Origin: Candidatus Woesearchaeota archaeon
GTDB lineage: Archaea; Nanobdellota; Nanobdellia; Woesearchaeales; B29-G15
Direction: 5' to 3'
NCBI GenBank assembly: GCA_003650585.1
Contig: QMQS01000049.1
Location: forward strand, 1 to 8,246
DNA length: 8,246 nt
Both the position numbers and the translations under genes were made by a program. Shown one piece after another: positions 6,385 through 8,246 of this stretch. Every line of letters begins with the position of its first letter. The stretch's first letter is position 1. The notes below the pieces were generated by a model. It was not told the DNA's origin. It was given only the letters and a program-made list of their open reading frames with translations, and searched no databases.

Positions 6385-6510
6385 CGCCGAGGAGGGGATT
6401 CGAACCCCTGTGTCCTTGCGGACAGAGGATTTTGGCGACCATGTAAGGTTTCTTAAAAGCCACAAATGGCTCTTAGCAATCCTCCGCAATGGCCACTATG
6501 CGACCTCGGC
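6385..6510 (-). tRNA. tRNA-Ser(GCU) with a 43-nt intron
   Basis: The acceptor stem is GCCGAGG (6510-6504) with CCUCGGC (6392-6386), and the discriminator G73 is at 6385, as is usual for serine. The D arm has a short stem (GCA/UGC) and a loop with GG. The anticodon stem is GAGGA (6484-6480) with UCCUC (6429-6425). The spliced loop reads UUGCUAA, giving anticodon GCU (6477-6475), which decodes AGC and AGU. The long variable arm UGUCC-GCAA-GGACA confirms a type II tRNA and has a GNRA-type loop. The T arm is AGGGG-UUCGAAU-CCCCU. The mature length is 83 nt. CCA is not encoded; CUUUUGUU follows the discriminator. The 43-nt intron sits between positions 37 and 38. Confidence 0.95.
6431..6473 (-). 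other. Intron in the anticodon loop of tRNA-Ser(GCU)
   Basis: Removing these 43 nt restores a 7-nt anticodon loop and continuous anticodon stem pairing. The flanking A residues let the boundary shift by 1 nt either way without changing the mature tRNA; 37/38 is the usual archaeal site. The best bulge-helix-bulge I can draw pairs exon UUGC with intron GCCA just before the 3' splice site, with one U-C mismatch. Within the intron, AGCCA-UUUG-UGGCU forms a strong 5-bp hairpin near the 5' splice site. Confidence 0.85.
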
Positions 6511-6576
6511 GTAACGAAGTGTAGCATGCGGTCGCGACCAGAGGAACACAGTGAACTCTGTGTATGCGACCTCGGC
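6511..6576 (-). repeat. tRNA leader region with an exact 14-nt copy of the tRNA 5' end and two inverted repeats
   Basis: On the minus strand GCCGAGGTCGCATA occurs at 6576-6563 and again at 6510-6497, where it forms the tRNA 5' end (acceptor strand plus positions 8-14). The copies are 66 nt apart. Between them lie ACACAG-AGTTCA-CTGTGT (6563-6546, a 6-bp hairpin) and the perfect palindrome GGTCGCGACC (6539-6530). The GCGACC half of the palindrome is complementary to GGTCGC in both copies. No protein gene or box C/D signature is seen here. It could be a remnant of a partial tRNA duplication or a structured 5' leader. Confidence 0.75.
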
Positions 6577-6581
6577 ATGAA

Positions 6582-6591
6582 CTTTATAAAG
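6582..6591 (-). promoter_or_regulatory. TATA candidate for tRNA-Ser (proximal)
   Basis: CTTTATAAAG is a palindromic TATA-like sequence centred near 6586. A start site ~26 nt downstream would fall near 6560, giving the tRNA an unusually long leader of about 50 nt. Nothing to its right is encoded rightward, so it most likely serves the tRNA. Confidence 0.45.
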
Positions 6592-6606
6592 GTTGCAGTG
6601 TATTGT

Positions 6607-6614
6607 TTTTATAG
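6607..6614 (-). promoter_or_regulatory. TATA candidate for tRNA-Ser (distal)
   Basis: CTATAAAA lies 8 nt after the flpA stop codon. A start site ~26 nt downstream is near 6584, just before the upstream copy of the tRNA 5' end. A transcript from here would contain both copies and a leader of about 74 nt. Confidence 0.35.
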
Positions 6615-6621
6615 TTTTCTG

Positions 6622-7278
6622 TTAGCCCCTCTCGATTACGAGTATGGCGTGGTCCCTTTGATAAGGCTCGAGCACATGGTAATCCAGCAACCTAAACTTG
6701 GCCCTCAACCTGTGCTTTATCTCTCTAAAGAGTTTCTTTGGAGGCATTGCAACATCTATGCTCCTTGCCTTGACACACAAAACACCCCTGCCACCCCTCT
6801 TTAGAAAGAGGTCGCAATTCCTCTCGAAAATCTCGACCTGATTCCTCTGGGCTATATCCTGGTAGACCAAATCCACAGCAACCAACCTGTGGTAGTATGT
6901 TTCAGGTGAGGTGGCATCACAAAGCATTGGCACCACATTCCCCCGCAATTTGGCAAGCAGAAACAAATCAGCGAACACCTCTGGGGAGAACTCCACCCCA
7001 AACACAAGCCCATCCTTGCAAATATCAGAGATGTGGCTCAGGGTGGTGCCACTTGCAGCCCCGAGATAAAGCACAATGCTATTGCTTTTAAGGTTTAAAT
7101 CAATAAGCCCCTTCAGCAACCCAGCAGCGAGTTTACTCCTATAAGGGTCCCAATAGCGATACTCCCTGCCCCCCTCTCTAACTAGAGCCTCCCCATAAAC
7201 AGAGTTACCTCGCACAAGATTGATGGTGTACAGTTTCTTGCCTTGCCCAAACACACCGAAATACTGAGTGGATTTCAT
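6622..7278 (-). CDS. flpA: Fibrillarin-like rRNA/tRNA 2'-O-methyltransferase
   Basis: This is the catalytic subunit of the archaeal box C/D sRNP, which methylates ribose 2'-OH groups at guide-selected sites in rRNA and tRNA using SAM. The 218-residue product is near the usual 225-230. The N-terminal domain ends at REYRYWDPYRSKLAAGLLKG (~38-57), the family's WxPxRSKL motif. SAM-binding motif I is VLYLGAASGTTLSH (69-82), followed by GVEFSPE (94-100) with the ribose-binding Glu. CDAT (120-123), VYQDIAQRNQ (138-147) and CVKARSIDV (168-176) carry the conserved Asp and Lys residues of the active site. EPYQRDHAILVIE closes the fold. The ATG overlaps the nop5 stop in an ATGA junction, implying translational coupling and balanced subunit amounts. 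No oligo-T tract follows the stop, so transcription may continue into the tRNA spacer. Confidence 0.96.
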   Translation of the reverse strand: MKSTQYFGVFGQGKKLYTINLVRGNSVYGEALVREGGREYRYWDPYRSKLAAGLLKGLIDLNLKSNSIVLYLGAASGTTLSHISDICKDGLVFGVEFSPEVFADLFLLAKLRGNVVPMLCDATSPETYYHRLVAVDLVYQDIAQRNQVEIFERNCDLFLKRGGRGVLCVKARSIDVAMPPKKLFREIKHRLRAKFRLLDYHVLEPYQRDHAILVIERG

Positions 7279-8234
7279 TTTAGTCTCTTTTTCAAATCCT
7301 CAAGCAATTGCTTTGACCTATCCCCGCCCTTAAAATAATCCAGCCTAGCAGCAATAGTCAATTTCTCTGCTACCAATCTGGCTGCTTTACCCTTGGATTT
7401 TGCTGAGGCAACGAGTGGATGGTTAATCAATATGCCATGCTTGGGCGTTTTGCTACCCTTTATAACATGCCTAAACATTGCCTTCTCTGCCCCCAAAACC
7501 TGGAGTTTCGAGTAAGGCATTTGGGCAAGTTTCTTTAAAGAGCCAGCCAAGGAGAGTAGCTTTGCGCCAATCATTGCTCCTCCCACAGCAAGCACATTGG
7601 GACAAACCCTCTGCATAGTTTTTTCGAGGTGTTTGCTCAGTTCATCCCTCTGCTGAATCAATCTCATGACCTCCATTGCGAGTTTTTTAAATGCTTCTCT
7701 ATGCTCTCGCCCCACATGATACCCAATCTCATCCTTGCCAGGTTTAGCCACTAGTTCTAACAAAGCAAGGTTATCATCGAGCTTACCAACCTGCTCAGGG
7801 AAGTACAGCTTCACAAAATCCTTTATCCTCATTATTAAGCCGTTTATCACTCGCTCCAAATCCTCTATTGTCCTCAAAAGATGAATCACAACCAAGTCCT
7901 CTGTGAAGCCCTGTTCGAACTCTAAACTACTCAGGAGCGTGTTCGCTTCCTTAATAGCCCCCACCTCTTTTAGCAGCATGGAACTCACTTTGGTGAGCTT
8001 CTCGATGTCTTGAGATACCACAACACCTGGTCGCTTTTTCTTGAATCCAAGGAATATTATACGCCCTTTGAGCTTGTTGATTGCCTCTAATTCAGAGTTC
8101 AGCCATTCCCCTGATTCAAGCTGTTCCTTATAATCCTGCAACTCCTTTCTAGAGAACCTCTTGCTGTGCACAAGCTTAAAGCGCTCATCAAAAACATAAA
8201 CACCCAAGCAGTTTGTGGTCATAATGTGTACCAT
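7275..8234 (-). CDS. nop5: Nop5 (Nop56/58-like) core protein of the box C/D sRNP
   Basis: Nop5 is the scaffold of the archaeal C/D RNP. Its N-terminal domain binds fibrillarin, the coiled coil mediates dimerisation, and the NOP domain binds the L7Ae-kink-turn RNA complex. In this 319-residue protein the N-terminal domain spans ~1-75 (GVYVFDERFKLVHSKRF). The helical region is ~110-210. The NOP domain, ~211-302, starts at CPNVLAVGGAMIGAKLLSLAG and includes LGAEKAMFRH and TPKHG. The protein ends soon after AARLDYFKGG, so the long Lys-rich tail of many archaeal Nop5 proteins is reduced to KKRLK. The chosen ATG leaves 11 residues before VYVFDE, as in the Pyrococcus protein I recall. An alternative ATG lies 12 nt further in, and no in-frame stop precedes 8234 inside the window. 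The promoter lies outside the window. Confidence 0.95.
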   Translation of the reverse strand: MVHIMTTNCLGVYVFDERFKLVHSKRFSRKELQDYKEQLESGEWLNSELEAINKLKGRIIFLGFKKKRPGVVVSQDIEKLTKVSSMLLKEVGAIKEANTLLSSLEFEQGFTEDLVVIHLLRTIEDLERVINGLIMRIKDFVKLYFPEQVGKLDDNLALLELVAKPGKDEIGYHVGREHREAFKKLAMEVMRLIQQRDELSKHLEKTMQRVCPNVLAVGGAMIGAKLLSLAGSLKKLAQMPYSKLQVLGAEKAMFRHVIKGSKTPKHGILINHPLVASAKSKGKAARLVAEKLTIAARLDYFKGGDRSKQLLEDLKKRLK

Positions 8235-8246
8235 AGTGTATTGGAA

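Noticed and set aside
6373..6489. A 39-residue N-terminal extension of the transglutaminase-like protein from the in-frame ATG at 6489.
   Set aside because: This stretch is the tRNA-Ser gene read in frame; DTGVRIPSS is the familiar translation of a T arm. Starting at 6372 gives a proper signal peptide.
6385..6576. An integrated mobile element at the tRNA gene.
   Set aside because: The duplicated piece is the tRNA 5' end, only 66 nt away, and no integrase or cargo genes are present. At most it is a small scar.
6511..6621. A box C/D or H/ACA guide RNA in the spacer between flpA and the tRNA.
   Set aside because: No RUGAUGA/CUGA pair or kink-turn could be found on either strand, and no convincing H/ACA hairpin with an ACA tail.
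6466..6804. A 112-codon plus-strand frame covering the tRNA leader and the end of flpA.
   Set aside because: It crosses a tRNA gene and an antisense CDS and has no coding character.
1..8246. CRISPR arrays, transposon ends, toxin-antitoxin pairs or defence operons.
   Set aside because: No regularly spaced repeats, terminal inverted repeats, transposase motifs or recognisable toxin genes were seen on either strand.

Overview
This window comes from an archaeon. It encodes an archaeal/eukaryotic diphthine synthase, the archaeal C/D-box RNP pair Nop5 and fibrillarin, and a tRNA-Ser with an intron in the anticodon loop. Most genes have a TATA box about 26-30 nt before the start codon, which implies leaderless mRNAs. 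Arg codons are largely AGG/AGA. I cannot place the lineage from sequence alone; a euryarchaeal or DPANN-like archaeon would fit.

The left half reads rightward. It contains dphB (83-835), then three consecutive winged-helix DNA-binding proteins: a wHTH joined to a degenerate nucleotidyltransferase-like domain (944-1477), a small stand-alone wHTH (1525-1800), and a wHTH joined to an S-layer-like domain with a C-terminal EF-hand-type loop (1892-2812). A COG1031-type radical SAM protein (2848-4374) follows and ends just before a C-terminal helix-hairpin-helix that I recall for its family. Each of these genes has its own TATA box, so this looks like a row of single-gene units rather than an operon. 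The first regulator has two tandem inverted repeats (half-site GTTTCA) directly upstream of its TATA box.

The right half reads leftward. nop5 (8234-7275) and flpA (7278-6622) overlap by 4 nt in an ATGA junction and encode the protein core of the 2'-O-methylation snoRNP-like complex. After a 111-nt spacer comes tRNA-Ser(GCU) (6510-6385) with a 43-nt intron. Twelve nt after the tRNA is the start of a secreted, sequon-rich transglutaminase-like protein (6372-4378), which converges on the radical SAM gene with a 3-nt gap. The spacer before the tRNA carries an exact 14-nt copy of the tRNA 5' end, two TATA candidates and a strong palindrome able to pair with the tRNA 5' end. This is the oddest piece of DNA in the window.

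No mobile element, CRISPR array or defence cassette is visible. No gene-free stretch reaches 300 nt. The points most worth following are the duplicated tRNA 5' end and leader, the tRNA/mRNA arrangement, the tandem operator, the regulator with an S-layer-like domain and Ca2+-type loop, and the missing helix-hairpin-helix in the radical SAM protein.
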